Positions 37,590-45,974 of a stretch of DNA of 64,000 nt are shown here, piece by piece. Every line of letters starts with the position of its first letter. The first letter of the stretch is position 1. A program made the translations under genes and the position numbers. The notes below the pieces were generated by a model that searched no databases, was not told the DNA's origin, and saw only the letters and a list, made by a program, of their open reading frames with translations. This DNA is from an uncultured Rhodospirillaceae bacterium. GTDB taxonomy: Bacteria > Pseudomonadota > Alphaproteobacteria > Azospirillales > Azospirillaceae. Location of the stretch: assembly GCA_937927415.1 (NCBI GenBank), contig CALBDS010000053.1, positions 186,001-250,000 of the forward strand, written 5' to 3'.

Positions 37590-39943
37590 GGCGATGGTCC
37601 TGCGGGGGAGGGGTGGAGGATCAGGCGGGCGGCTTCCTGCGGCCGGGATGGCAGCCCGAGGTAATCGCCGTCGCGCCAACGATGAACCAGATCGCCCCAG
37701 TGCGGCGATAAGGGATTTCCCGACTGTCCCGTGGCGATCATGAAGCGGGAACGGTCCAGGTCGGCCAGATCATAGACGGCCCGCAACCCCGCCCCGTGCC
37801 GGTGGGCGAACGGGGCCGCGGCGTCGGACAGGGTGGTGGAGCCGCGGTTCACCGTGTCGTTGCCGCCGTCGCTGGGGATCGACAGGTCGTACAGATCCCG
37901 CACGCCGGGGATCAGGGCCAGCAGCCGGTGCGCCAAGACCGCCCGGTGGGCATCGCCCCAGCGCCACGCGGCGGGGTCGGCGCCGTAGCGGGCGGCCAGC
38001 CCGTCCAGCGCCCGGTCCAGGCTGTCCGCCAGCGCGGTGGCACAGCACCCGTCCGGCGGGGCGGCCAGCCTGTCCTGCAAAAGACGGGTGCTCTGCCACA
38101 GCCCTTCGCTGAACAGGGGGCCGAGGTCGCCGGCGAACAGCGCCTGCGACAGTTCCCGCTGCCACGCGGCAAAGATCAGCGGTTCGGGCCGGGTGCGGTC
38201 CATGCGGTGGTCCCAGCCCGTCAGCATGGCCACCGCCTGGGCTGCGCGTGGGCCGTGCGGGGAAACCGCCAGCATCAGCGGCAGCAGGTCGTCGGCGGCG
38301 GTGGAGCGCACGTCCCGCTGCTGTGCCGCCACAGCGTCGGGGGAAACGGGGCCGGCGGCGTCCAGCATCGCCGCGATCCGGCGGGCGCGCAGCGGCTCCG
38401 GCCATTCGGCGGCGATCAGGTGGGGATAGTCCGGCCCGACCACGGCGTTGTTGGCGTTGACCAGCCGCCCCGACGGCGGGTTTTCCACCTGCGGCAGGTC
38501 GGCGAAGGGGATCATGCCGGTCCAGTCATACTCCCCGGTCCAGCCGGGAACCGGCATCCGCCCGTCGCCGTGGCGCCGCACCGGCACCAACCCCGGCGCG
38601 ATCAGGCCGATGGTGCCGTCGGTGGTGGCATAGGCCACGTTCTGCTGCGGCGACTGGTGCAGCGCCAGGGCCGCGCGCACCTCCGCCCCCGTTCCGGCGC
38701 GGTTCAGGCGGTGCAGCGCCTCCACCGACGTGTCCGCCTCCCCCAGCCCGGTGAAGGCCAGGGCCAGCACATGGCCGGAGAATGCGAGATCCCCCCCTTC
38801 CAGATCCGACAGCACCGGCCCGTGACGGGTTTCGCGCACGGTCAGCGTCTGGGGTGCTCCGCGGGCCACGGCGATGGTTTCGGTGCGGGTGGTGAAGGGC
38901 GCGCTGCCGTCGGGGGTGAGGTAGCGGGACGGATCGGCGGGGTCGATGCGTTCGACGAACAGATCCTGGGTGTCGCTGTAGGTCATGGTGAAGCCCCACG
39001 CCATCCGCCCGTTGTGACCCAGCAGGTGGAAGGGCATCCCCGGCGCCGTCGCCCCGCTGAGGCTCAGGCCCGGCGCCTCGATCCGGGCCAGATACCACAG
39101 GATCGGCGCTTCCAGCTCCAGATGGGGGTCGTTGGCCAGGATCGGCTTGCCGGTGGTGGTGTGGCGCCCGTCCAGCACCCATTCGTTGGACGCCAGCCCC
39201 AGCCCCGGCGGCTCCGGCGGCAGGGCCGCGGCCAGTGCGGCCAGCCGTTCCGGTCCGATGCCGTCCAGGGCGGCCAGGGTGGTGGGCGCATCGGGCCGGG
39301 CCGGGGGGAACAGCGCTTGCACCCGTTCCGGCGGCAGACGGGCCAGCAGGCGGGCGCGGTGGATTTCCCCGCGGTAGTTGGTGGACAGGCGCAGCGCCAT
39401 CAGCTTGGCCCACACCACGCTGTCGGCGGGGCGCCAGGGTTCCGGCGTCAGCCGCAGGAACTGGAATTCCAGGGGCAGCGCCTCGCGCCGGTGGGTCAGA
39501 TAGGCGTTGACCCCGGCGGCATAGGCGTCGAGTGCCGCGCGGGTGTCGGGGGACAGGGCGGCCACGCTGGCTTCCGCCCGGCGGTACAGCCCCAGCGTGC
39601 GCATCAGCCGGTCGGTGCGCAGCAGGGCATCCTGCCCGCCCAGAACCTCGCTCAGCCGCCCGGCCCCGGCGCGGCGGGCCATCTCCATCTGCCACAGCCG
39701 GTCCTGGGCGTGCAGGTACCCCAGCGCGGCATAGGCGTCATGGGCGCTGGCGGCGTGGATGTGGGGAACGCCGTCGCGGTCGCGAATCACGGTCACCGGC
39801 TGGTCCAGGCCAGGCAGGGCGGCGTCACCCCCCGGATCGGGCACCTGCGCGCGCAGCCAGATCCACGCCGCCACACCGGCCAGCAGCGGCACCGCCACCG
39901 CCGCCACCACGACTCCCACCGCCACCCGCCGGAGCCGGCCCAT
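37586..39943 (-). CDS. Penicillin acylase family Ntn-hydrolase
   Basis: The 785-residue precursor has an N-terminal membrane anchor or signal (VAVGVVVAAVAVPLLAGVAAW, about 6-26), then the alpha region and the autocatalytic site LASNEWVLDGRHTTTGKP, whose Ser becomes the N-terminal nucleophile of the beta chain; LANDPHLEL follows. Members hydrolyse beta-lactam side chains or N-acyl homoserine lactones; the substrate here is unknown. ATG 39943 with GAGGGGG upstream is chosen over ATGs at 39973 and 40033. It is translationally coupled to threonine dehydratase. Confidence 0.9.
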   Translation of the reverse strand: MGRLRRVAVGVVVAAVAVPLLAGVAAWIWLRAQVPDPGGDAALPGLDQPVTVIRDRDGVPHIHAASAHDAYAALGYLHAQDRLWQMEMARRAGAGRLSEVLGGQDALLRTDRLMRTLGLYRRAEASVAALSPDTRAALDAYAAGVNAYLTHRREALPLEFQFLRLTPEPWRPADSVVWAKLMALRLSTNYRGEIHRARLLARLPPERVQALFPPARPDAPTTLAALDGIGPERLAALAAALPPEPPGLGLASNEWVLDGRHTTTGKPILANDPHLELEAPILWYLARIEAPGLSLSGATAPGMPFHLLGHNGRMAWGFTMTYSDTQDLFVERIDPADPSRYLTPDGSAPFTTRTETIAVARGAPQTLTVRETRHGPVLSDLEGGDLAFSGHVLALAFTGLGEADTSVEALHRLNRAGTGAEVRAALALHQSPQQNVAYATTDGTIGLIAPGLVPVRRHGDGRMPVPGWTGEYDWTGMIPFADLPQVENPPSGRLVNANNAVVGPDYPHLIAAEWPEPLRARRIAAMLDAAGPVSPDAVAAQQRDVRSTAADDLLPLMLAVSPHGPRAAQAVAMLTGWDHRMDRTRPEPLIFAAWQRELSQALFAGDLGPLFSEGLWQSTRLLQDRLAAPPDGCCATALADSLDRALDGLAARYGADPAAWRWGDAHRAVLAHRLLALIPGVRDLYDLSIPSDGGNDTVNRGSTTLSDAAAPFAHRHGAGLRAVYDLADLDRSRFMIATGQSGNPLSPHWGDLVHRWRDGDYLGLPSRPQEAARLILHPSPAGPSP

Positions 39944-40140
39944 GGTTCCCCCTCGCGCATCTGTTGTCCGCATCAGATGGGTTGGCGGGGGTAGGGGCGG
40001 CAAGGGCGTTTGTCTGTTCTCAATACCATACAAATGAATGCAAATATAAATAAGAAATTACTGGCTCAATATTGTTCTTGCCACGGAGAAATAGCTTCGA
40101 CACTCATGAAAATCATCGAATTTTCGCAGTGGAGGGGCGG

Positions 40141-41133
40141 ATGACGATTCTTCAGGTGGGTTCATCGGGGGATGAGGTAACTCAGGTTCAGCGATTTCTC
40201 GCCGATTCTTCCGGGAAATTCTACACGGGGACCATCGACGGTGTGTTCGGGAATGGCACCAAGGCCGCGGTGATGGCCTATCAATCCTCGGTTGGGCTGA
40301 CCGCCGACGGCATCGTGGGGCCGCAGACGTGGGATGCCATGTTCCCGCCGTCCGGGGGGACGACCGCGGCCCCGGCGGCTGCGGCGGCGCCGTCGCCCGC
40401 GCTGGCGGCCCAGCCGCTGGCGTGGCGGTGTCTGGCACTGACCGGCTCCATCGAAACCAGCCTGCCGGTGCCGGGGTGCTTCAGCGGCCTGTCGGGCAAT
40501 TTCGACGGGCAGGGCATCAGCTTCGGCGCCATCCAGTGGGCGCTGGGCCAGGGCAGCCTGCAGCCGCTGTTCCAGGACATGTGCTCCCAGCACGGCGACG
40601 TGGTGGACACGGTGTTCGGCAGCAACGCCGCCACCTTCCGCCAGGTGTTCACCCAGTCCGACCGCACGGCGCAAATGGCGTGGGCGACCGGCATCCAGCA
40701 GAACAATCAGGTTCAGGACCCCTGGAAAAGCCAGTTGAAGGCGCTGGGCGCCACCCCGGAATGCCAAGCCTTGCAGGTGACGATGGCGCAGGCGCGCTAC
40801 AATTCCGGGCTGGCGCTGTGCCGGGAATACGGCGTGGTGTCGGAACGGGCGGCGGCGCTGATGTTCGACATCATGGTGCAGAACGGCAGCATCTCCAGCA
40901 CCACCAAGGCCGAGATCGAAAGCGATTTCGCCGCGCTCGGCCCGTCGGCCGACGAAACCGCGAAGCTGGAGGTCATCGCCCGCCGCCGGGCCGCTGCCTG
41001 CAATCCGCAATGGCAGCAGGACGTGCTCAGCCGAAAGATGATGATTGCCCAGGGGCAGGGCACGGTCCACGGGTCCCATTACGATCTGGCGACCCAGTAT
41101 GCAATCACGCTGAACCGCGCCGAGGGGTTGTAA
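40141..41133 (+). CDS. Peptidoglycan-binding, lysozyme-like protein without signal peptide
   Basis: The 330-residue product begins directly with a PG_binding_1 domain (LQVGSSGDEVTQVQRFL to VGPQTWDAMFP, residues 3-65), then an Ala/Pro linker (66-90), then a domain with LTGSIETSLPVPGCFSG and GNFDGQGISFGAIQWALGQG, which looks like a lysozyme-fold glycosidase: a Glu is followed about 25 residues later by an Asp in a conserved G-D/F-DGxGISFG patch. I cannot name the family with certainty. No signal peptide is present. GGAGGGGCGG precedes ATG 40141. The upstream 100 bp are AT-rich. Confidence 0.72.
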   Translation: MTILQVGSSGDEVTQVQRFLADSSGKFYTGTIDGVFGNGTKAAVMAYQSSVGLTADGIVGPQTWDAMFPPSGGTTAAPAAAAAPSPALAAQPLAWRCLALTGSIETSLPVPGCFSGLSGNFDGQGISFGAIQWALGQGSLQPLFQDMCSQHGDVVDTVFGSNAATFRQVFTQSDRTAQMAWATGIQQNNQVQDPWKSQLKALGATPECQALQVTMAQARYNSGLALCREYGVVSERAAALMFDIMVQNGSISSTTKAEIESDFAALGPSADETAKLEVIARRRAAACNPQWQQDVLSRKMMIAQGQGTVHGSHYDLATQYAITLNRAEGL

Positions 41134-41209
41134 ATCGGCCAAAGCCCTTGCCGTCCCTCGGTTGCCGGTTCCATAGTCGCCCGCGGGATCAGGCAATGGG
41201 TGATGGATC

Positions 41210-42013
41210 GTGGGTTTCGTGCGTGGGTTGGGTGTGGTGCTGATGCTGGCGTTGGCGGCGGCTCTGCTGATGGCGTCCGGTGGAGAGGTGCGGGCCGAGA
41301 CGGTCCGCTCCTCCTATCTGGCCGATTGTGAGGCGGCGGAGCGGGGCAACGCCGACGCGGCCTTCCGCATCGCCCGCCGTTTCATGTTCGGCACGGGCGT
41401 GGTGCGCAACCCGCGGGTGGGTACCGCGTGGCTGCGCGCCGCCGCCAGCCGCGGGCACAAGGAGGCGCGGCGGCTGGTCACCTACATTCCCGGCCAGATG
41501 GGGCACGTCCGCCCCTGGTGCCGTCCGGGGGCGGAGCCGCCGCGCGGCCTGTCCGCCCCGCCGGAAGAGGTGGCGAAGCTGGTGAAGACCCTGGCCCCCA
41601 CCTATGGGCTTGACCCCCAGCTCGTGCTGGCGGTGATCCGGGTGGAAAGCGCGTTCCGCACCGACGCCGTGTCGCCCAAGGACGCCGCCGGGCTGATGCA
41701 GCTCATCCCCGAAACCGCCGAGCGGTTCGCCGTGCGCAACGTCTTCAGCCCCGAGGACAACATCCGCGGCGGCATGAAATACCTGCGCTGGCTGCTGGCC
41801 TATTTCCGCGGCGACGTCACGCTGGCGCTGGCCGGGTACAACGCGGGCGAAGGGGCGGTGGACCGTTACCAGGGGGTGCCGCCCTATGACGAAACGCAAT
41901 CCTATGTCCGGCTGATCCGCCGGCTTTACCCGCAGACGCTCCACCCCTACGATCCGTCGGTGACCGGCCCCAGCCCCCGCTTCCCCGCCCAGACCGCGGA
42001 AGCGGGGCGCTGA
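41210..42013 (+). CDS. Secreted lytic transglycosylase with Sel1-like repeat
   Basis: The 267-residue product starts at GTG 41210, followed by a signal peptide (GLGVVLMLALAAALLMASGG; cleavage near AEA-like RAE at 29). One Sel1-like repeat (GNADAAFRIARRFMFGTGVV, about 46-75) precedes a SLT domain with catalytic Glu in AVIRVESAFRTDAVSPK (about 143), GLMQLIPETAERF and ALAGYNAGEGAVDRY. It should degrade peptidoglycan in the periplasm. A small alpha/beta hydrolase gene follows 27 bp later. Confidence 0.92.
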   Translation: MGFVRGLGVVLMLALAAALLMASGGEVRAETVRSSYLADCEAAERGNADAAFRIARRFMFGTGVVRNPRVGTAWLRAAASRGHKEARRLVTYIPGQMGHVRPWCRPGAEPPRGLSAPPEEVAKLVKTLAPTYGLDPQLVLAVIRVESAFRTDAVSPKDAAGLMQLIPETAERFAVRNVFSPEDNIRGGMKYLRWLLAYFRGDVTLALAGYNAGEGAVDRYQGVPPYDETQSYVRLIRRLYPQTLHPYDPSVTGPSPRFPAQTAEAGR

Positions 42014-42040
42014 CGGGAAACAAAGGGAGCGCGCCCGCCC

Positions 42041-42889
42041 ATGACCATGACCCAGCACAGTGTCGCCTGCCTCAGCCCCGCGGGGTTCCACCGCATGGCC
42101 TATACCCGCTGGGGGCGGGAGGGGGCGGAGCGCACGGTGGTCTGCGTTCACGGGCTGACCCGCAACGGGCGGGATTTCGACCATCTGGCCCTGGGCCTGA
42201 CCGGCAGTCACCGGGTCGTCTGCCCCGACGTGGTGGGGCGGGGGCGCAGCGGCTGGCTGACCGATCCGGCGCTGTACAGTTACCCGCAGTATCTGGCCGA
42301 CATGGCGGTGCTGCTGGCCCGGCTGGATGTGGAATCGGTGGATTGGGTCGGCACCTCCATGGGTGGGCTGATCGGTATGATGCTGGCGGCCCAGCCGGGC
42401 AGCCCCATCCGCCGGCTGGTGGTCAACGACGTCGGCCCCTTCGTCGCGCAGGAGGGGTTGGAACGCATCGCCGATTACGTGGCGAAGGAGCCGGTGTTCG
42501 AGGACATCGCCGCGGTGGATGCCTATCTGCGCTTTGTGTTGATGGGGTTCGGGCCGATGACGGACCGGCAATGGCGGCACATGGCGGAAACCAGCGCGCG
42601 GCGGCTGCCGGACGGGCGCTTCGGCCTGGCCTATGATCCCGGCATCGCCACGGTGTTCAAAGCCCGGCCCATCGGCCCGGTGGACCTGTGGCCCCTGTGG
42701 GACCGCATCACCTGCCCGGTGCTGGTGATCCGCGGCGGACGCTCCGACATTCTGCGTCCGGAAACGGCGCAGGAAATGACCGAACGGGGGCCGAAGGCCC
42801 GGCTGGTCACCATCCCCAACGTCGGCCACGCCCCCGCCCTGATGGACGAGGAACAGATCGCCGTCGTCCGCGCTTTCCTTGCCGATTGA
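42041..42889 (+). CDS. Alpha/beta hydrolase
   Basis: The 282-residue protein has the oxyanion region VCVHGLTRNGRDFD (about 34), nucleophile elbow VGTSMGGLIG (Ser about 107), and the Asp/His late in the fold (GGRSDILRP about 228; GHAPAL about 265). Substrate unknown. Spacing to the lytic transglycosylase (27 bp) and rsmA (38 bp) suggests one operon. No signal peptide is seen, so it is cytoplasmic. Confidence 0.92.
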   Translation: MTMTQHSVACLSPAGFHRMAYTRWGREGAERTVVCVHGLTRNGRDFDHLALGLTGSHRVVCPDVVGRGRSGWLTDPALYSYPQYLADMAVLLARLDVESVDWVGTSMGGLIGMMLAAQPGSPIRRLVVNDVGPFVAQEGLERIADYVAKEPVFEDIAAVDAYLRFVLMGFGPMTDRQWRHMAETSARRLPDGRFGLAYDPGIATVFKARPIGPVDLWPLWDRITCPVLVIRGGRSDILRPETAQEMTERGPKARLVTIPNVGHAPALMDEEQIAVVRAFLAD

Positions 42890-42927
42890 GGTGACGGAAC
42901 GGGGGTGTCAGGCTATAACCCGGTTCC

Positions 42928-43788
42928 ATGACCGCTGACACGCCCGACACCCCGCCCGCCTTCGATCCCTTCGCCCTGCCGCCGCTGCGGGAGGTCATTG
43001 CGCGCCATGACCTGGGCGCGCGCAAGGCGCTGGGGCAGAACTTCCTGCTCGACCTCAACCTGACGGGGCGCATCGTCCGCGGGGCGGCCATCGCCCCCGG
43101 CACCTCGGTGGTGGAGGTGGGGCCGGGGCCGGGCGGGCTGACCCGCGCCATCCTGGCATCCCCCGCCGCCCGTCTGGTGGCGGTCGAACGCGACACCCGC
43201 TTCATCGAGGCGCTGGGCGACGTGGTGGAAGCCGCCGCCGGCCGGTTGACCATCGTCGAGGCCGATGCCCTGACCGTGGACCCGGTGGATCTGGTGCCGG
43301 CCCCCCGCGCCATCGTCGCCAACCTGCCGTACAACGTGGCGACCCCGCTGCTGATCGGCTGGCTGAAGCGGATCGAGGACTACGCCAGCCTGACGCTGAT
43401 GTTCCAGAAGGAGGTGGCCGACCGGCTGCTGGCCCGGCCGGGCAGCAAGAGTTACGGCCGGCTGTCGGTCATCACCAACTGGCGGGCGGAGGTGCAGCCG
43501 CTGCTGACCCTGCCGCCGCAGGCCTTCACCCCGCCGCCCAAGGTGGAATCCACCGTCGTCCGCCTGACCCCCCGCGCCAACCCCGAACCGGCGGACTGGC
43601 GCACCATGGAGGCGGTGACCGCCGCCGCCTTCGGCCAGCGGCGCAAGATGCTGCGCCAGAGCCTGAAGTCCCTGGGCAACGCCGAAGCCCTGCTGGCCGC
43701 CGCCGGCATCCCCCCCACCGCGCGGGCGGAAGAGGTGGATGTGGCCGGTTTCGCAGCCCTGGCCCGCGCCGTCCACGGGGGCGTGTGA
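42928..43788 (+). CDS. rsmA: 16S rRNA (adenine-1518/1519-N6,N6)-dimethyltransferase
   Basis: RsmA (KsgA) dimethylates two adenines in 16S rRNA helix 45. The 286-residue product has KALGQNFLLDLNL (about 30), SAM motif VVEVGPGPGGLTRAIL (about 60) and the catalytic ANLPYNVATPLL (about 132). It is the last gene of a probable operon. pdxA and surA, frequent neighbours elsewhere, are absent. Confidence 0.97.
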   Translation: MTADTPDTPPAFDPFALPPLREVIARHDLGARKALGQNFLLDLNLTGRIVRGAAIAPGTSVVEVGPGPGGLTRAILASPAARLVAVERDTRFIEALGDVVEAAAGRLTIVEADALTVDPVDLVPAPRAIVANLPYNVATPLLIGWLKRIEDYASLTLMFQKEVADRLLARPGSKSYGRLSVITNWRAEVQPLLTLPPQAFTPPPKVESTVVRLTPRANPEPADWRTMEAVTAAAFGQRRKMLRQSLKSLGNAEALLAAAGIPPTARAEEVDVAGFAALARAVHGGV

Positions 43789-43824
43789 GCGTTTTTTCGC
43801 GGTGGATTCTGCCTTACCTGAGAT

Positions 43825-43883
43825 AAATAAAGGATATTCTGTTGGGATCGTAATCATCGCAACAGAATAAAATGCCTTTATTT
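43825..43883. promoter_or_regulatory. Two-arm palindrome upstream of the FliL-like gene
   Basis: aaataaagg (43825-43833) and attctgttg (43836-43844) are mirrored exactly by caacagaat (43860-43868) and cctttattt (43875-43883). The site is AT-rich and lies in the 152-bp rsmA/FliL-like gap. TTGACG (43882) with TACCCT 17 nt later forms a possible sigma-70 promoter directly after it, so this may be an operator; a hairpin after rsmA is the alternative. Confidence 0.55.
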
Positions 43884-43940
43884 GACGGATCCCCATAAAC
43901 AGCCTACCCTCATGAAGAGGGGCTGCCGGGCTGCGAGGGG

Positions 43941-44621
43941 ATGATGAAAGCCGCAATTCTTCTCGTCGGGGCGCCGCCGGAGCCGGATATCGCCGGCCCG
44001 CCGTCGGATTCCACCCCTCTGCCGCCGTCTCCTGCGCCGTTCACAGCACCGGCGGCGGAGGTGCCGGCCCCGGATCAGGCCCCGCCGGCCCCGGTCCAGC
44101 CGATCCCCCTGCGCACCGTGCCGCCGCGCCCGGTGGCCGCCCGCCGGTGGGACGAGCCGGAACCGGCGCCGGTTCCGCCGCCGGAACGCTCCCCCATACG
44201 GCTGATCCTGATTCTGATCGGGGCGCTGGTGTGTCTGGCGGGGTTGGGCTGGGGAACGGCCACGGTGTTCGGCATCGGCCCCGTCAAACCGTCCCGCGGC
44301 ATCAGCGAAGCCGCCGCCGGCCACATCTATGTGAAAATGCCGGCCATGGAATTCGCCATGCCCGACGGCCTGCGGTTCCGGCAATTGCGGGTGCGGCTGG
44401 TTCTGGAAATGCCGGGGGATGTGGACCGCGACATCATCGCATCCTACGTGCCGCGCATCGCCAACACCGTTTCCACGCGCATGGCCGATGTGGCCGCCGC
44501 CGACCTGAACGGGGCGGAAGGGGTGCAGGTGGTCAAGAGCGTGGTCGCCCACGCCGCCAACCGCGAACTGCGCCCCTTGCGGGTGCGCAAGGTGCTGGTG
44601 CAGGAAATGCTGCTGCGCTGA
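43941..44621 (+). CDS. FliL-like membrane protein
   Basis: The 226-residue product has a disordered Pro-rich cytoplasmic N-terminus (1-85), one membrane span (LILILIGALVCLAGLGWG, about 88-106) and a periplasmic domain. There the pattern LRFRQLRVRLVLEM, VPRIANTVSTRMADV and LRPLRVRKVLVQEMLLR matches the general FliL layout (stomatin-like fold next to the flagellar stator). The N-terminal Pro-rich extension is longer than in typical FliL. It is away from any flagellar operon. Start at ATG 43941 or 43944. Confidence 0.65.
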   Translation: MMKAAILLVGAPPEPDIAGPPSDSTPLPPSPAPFTAPAAEVPAPDQAPPAPVQPIPLRTVPPRPVAARRWDEPEPAPVPPPERSPIRLILILIGALVCLAGLGWGTATVFGIGPVKPSRGISEAAAGHIYVKMPAMEFAMPDGLRFRQLRVRLVLEMPGDVDRDIIASYVPRIANTVSTRMADVAAADLNGAEGVQVVKSVVAHAANRELRPLRVRKVLVQEMLLR

Positions 44622-44622
44622 G

Positions 44623-44650
44623 GCGCCCCCCTTGCGGGGGGGGGGGGGCT
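44623..44650. terminator. Convergent-gene hairpin with a 13-G run
   Basis: cgcccccc and a 13-base G run (44636-44648) can pair between the FliL-like gene and the convergent deacetylase gene. The G run is likely prone to length variation. Termination is plausible but no T-run is present. Confidence 0.45.
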
Positions 44651-44655
44651 TCGGC

Positions 44656-45435
44656 TCAGGGCTTTTGCGCCACGGTGGTCTGGCGGGTCATCAGGCTTTT
44701 CCATTCCGCCAGGGTGACGAAGCGGTAGCCGGCCGCCTGGGCGCGCGTGATGATGCCGGGCAGGGCGGTCACGGTGTTGGCGTGGTTGGAATGCATCAGC
44801 ACCACCGCACCGGGGGTCAACTGATTGACCACCCGTTCTTCCAGCACTTCGGGCGGACGGTCGCGGTAATCCTGCGAATCCACGGTCCACAGCACCACGT
44901 CCATGCCGGCGGCGCGGGCCAGCGGGCCGGTCTTTTCATCATACGAGCCGTAGGGCGGGCGGAACCACTGGGCGGTGATCCCTTCGCGGGCCAGAACCCT
45001 GGCGGTCCGGGCCATTTCCTGGGCCTGTTCGGGCGCGGTCTGGGTAATCAGCCGGGTGTGGTCCCAGGTGTGGTTGCCGATTTCGTGCCCGGCATCGGAA
45101 ATGGCCTTCAACAGCGCCGGATAGCGGTGGGCGTTGCGGCCGATGACGAAGAAGGTCGCCGGAACCTTGTGTTCGGCCAGCACCGCCAGCAGGGCCGGGT
45201 CGTTGTGGATGTCCGGCCCGTCGTCGAAGGTGAGCGCGATCACCGGCTCCACCGATTCCGGCGGAACCAGGGTGACCGCCGCACCGGGAAGAAGGTGTTC
45301 GGCGCGATAGTCGGCGCGGCCATGGCTGGCGGCGTAGCTCATCTCTCCGGCCCGCACGCCGGGCAGAACGGCGACGACGGCGGCGGCAGCGGCAGCCAGA
45401 CGGATGACGCGGTGGCCATGGGTGCGGGCGGTCAT
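44656..45435 (-). CDS. Polysaccharide deacetylase
   Basis: The 259-residue product (ATG 45435, MTARTHGHRVIRLAAAAAAV) has a signal peptide and a NodB-type carbohydrate esterase 4 domain with ALTFDDGPD (about 70), the metal His pair in HEIGNHTWDHTRL (about 114-126), RPPYGSYD (about 160) and LMHSNH. It removes acetyl groups from extracellular or cell-wall polymers. Its ATG overlaps the GNAT gene stop (ATGA), so the two are coupled. The open frame continues upstream only as a shadow of the GNAT and MltA genes. Confidence 0.92.
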   Translation of the reverse strand: MTARTHGHRVIRLAAAAAAVVAVLPGVRAGEMSYAASHGRADYRAEHLLPGAAVTLVPPESVEPVIALTFDDGPDIHNDPALLAVLAEHKVPATFFVIGRNAHRYPALLKAISDAGHEIGNHTWDHTRLITQTAPEQAQEMARTARVLAREGITAQWFRPPYGSYDEKTGPLARAAGMDVVLWTVDSQDYRDRPPEVLEERVVNQLTPGAVVLMHSNHANTVTALPGIITRAQAAGYRFVTLAEWKSLMTRQTTVAQKP

Positions 45436-45962
45436 AGGGTCTTTCCAAGGAAAAGCAGTGGTCCCCGTTCCACCGCATGGGTGAAGCCGGCGCGGGTGTA
45501 AAAGGCGGCGTTGCGGGCGCCCGTCCCGGTGACCACATGCACCCCCGCCCGGCCATCGGCCCGGCAGTCGGCGGCAAAGGCGTCGATCAGCCGCCGCCCC
45601 AGCCCCCGGCCGCGGAAGGCGGGGGCCAGATTGATGTGCAGGTGGGCGGGAAAGGCGGGAAACAGGTCGGCGAACACCCCGTAGTGCGGGATCACCCGCC
45701 CCGGCCCGTCCACGGCGGCGCTGTCGCGGCAGCCGGTGAGGTATCCGGCATAGCCGCCCCCGCCGTCGGGCAGGAACCACACGTCCCGCGGGGCGTGGTC
45801 GAGATACCAGCCGGTCCAGGTGGCGAAGAAGCGGTCGCGGGCCGCGTCGTCGTCGAACGCGGTCCGGGTGGTGGACTGGAAGAAGATGGCACGCAACGCC
45901 GCCCGCGCCCCGGCGGGGTCGGTCAGATCGGTCAGACGGACGGGCAGCAGCGCCGGAGCCAT
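45432..45962 (-). CDS. GNAT-family N-acetyltransferase
   Basis: The 176-residue product has the acetyl-CoA motif LHINLAPAFRGRGLGRRLID (about 108-127) and the C-terminal NAAFYTRAGFTHA. Acceptor unknown. It is coupled to the polysaccharide deacetylase by ATGA and follows mltA by 12 bp, so the three form an envelope-polymer operon; a sugar substrate is an inference. Its C-terminus is typical of the small-molecule acetyltransferase group. Confidence 0.88.
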   Translation of the reverse strand: MAPALLPVRLTDLTDPAGARAALRAIFFQSTTRTAFDDDAARDRFFATWTGWYLDHAPRDVWFLPDGGGGYAGYLTGCRDSAAVDGPGRVIPHYGVFADLFPAFPAHLHINLAPAFRGRGLGRRLIDAFAADCRADGRAGVHVVTGTGARNAAFYTRAGFTHAVERGPLLFLGKTL

Positions 45963-45974
45963 GGACGCATCCGC

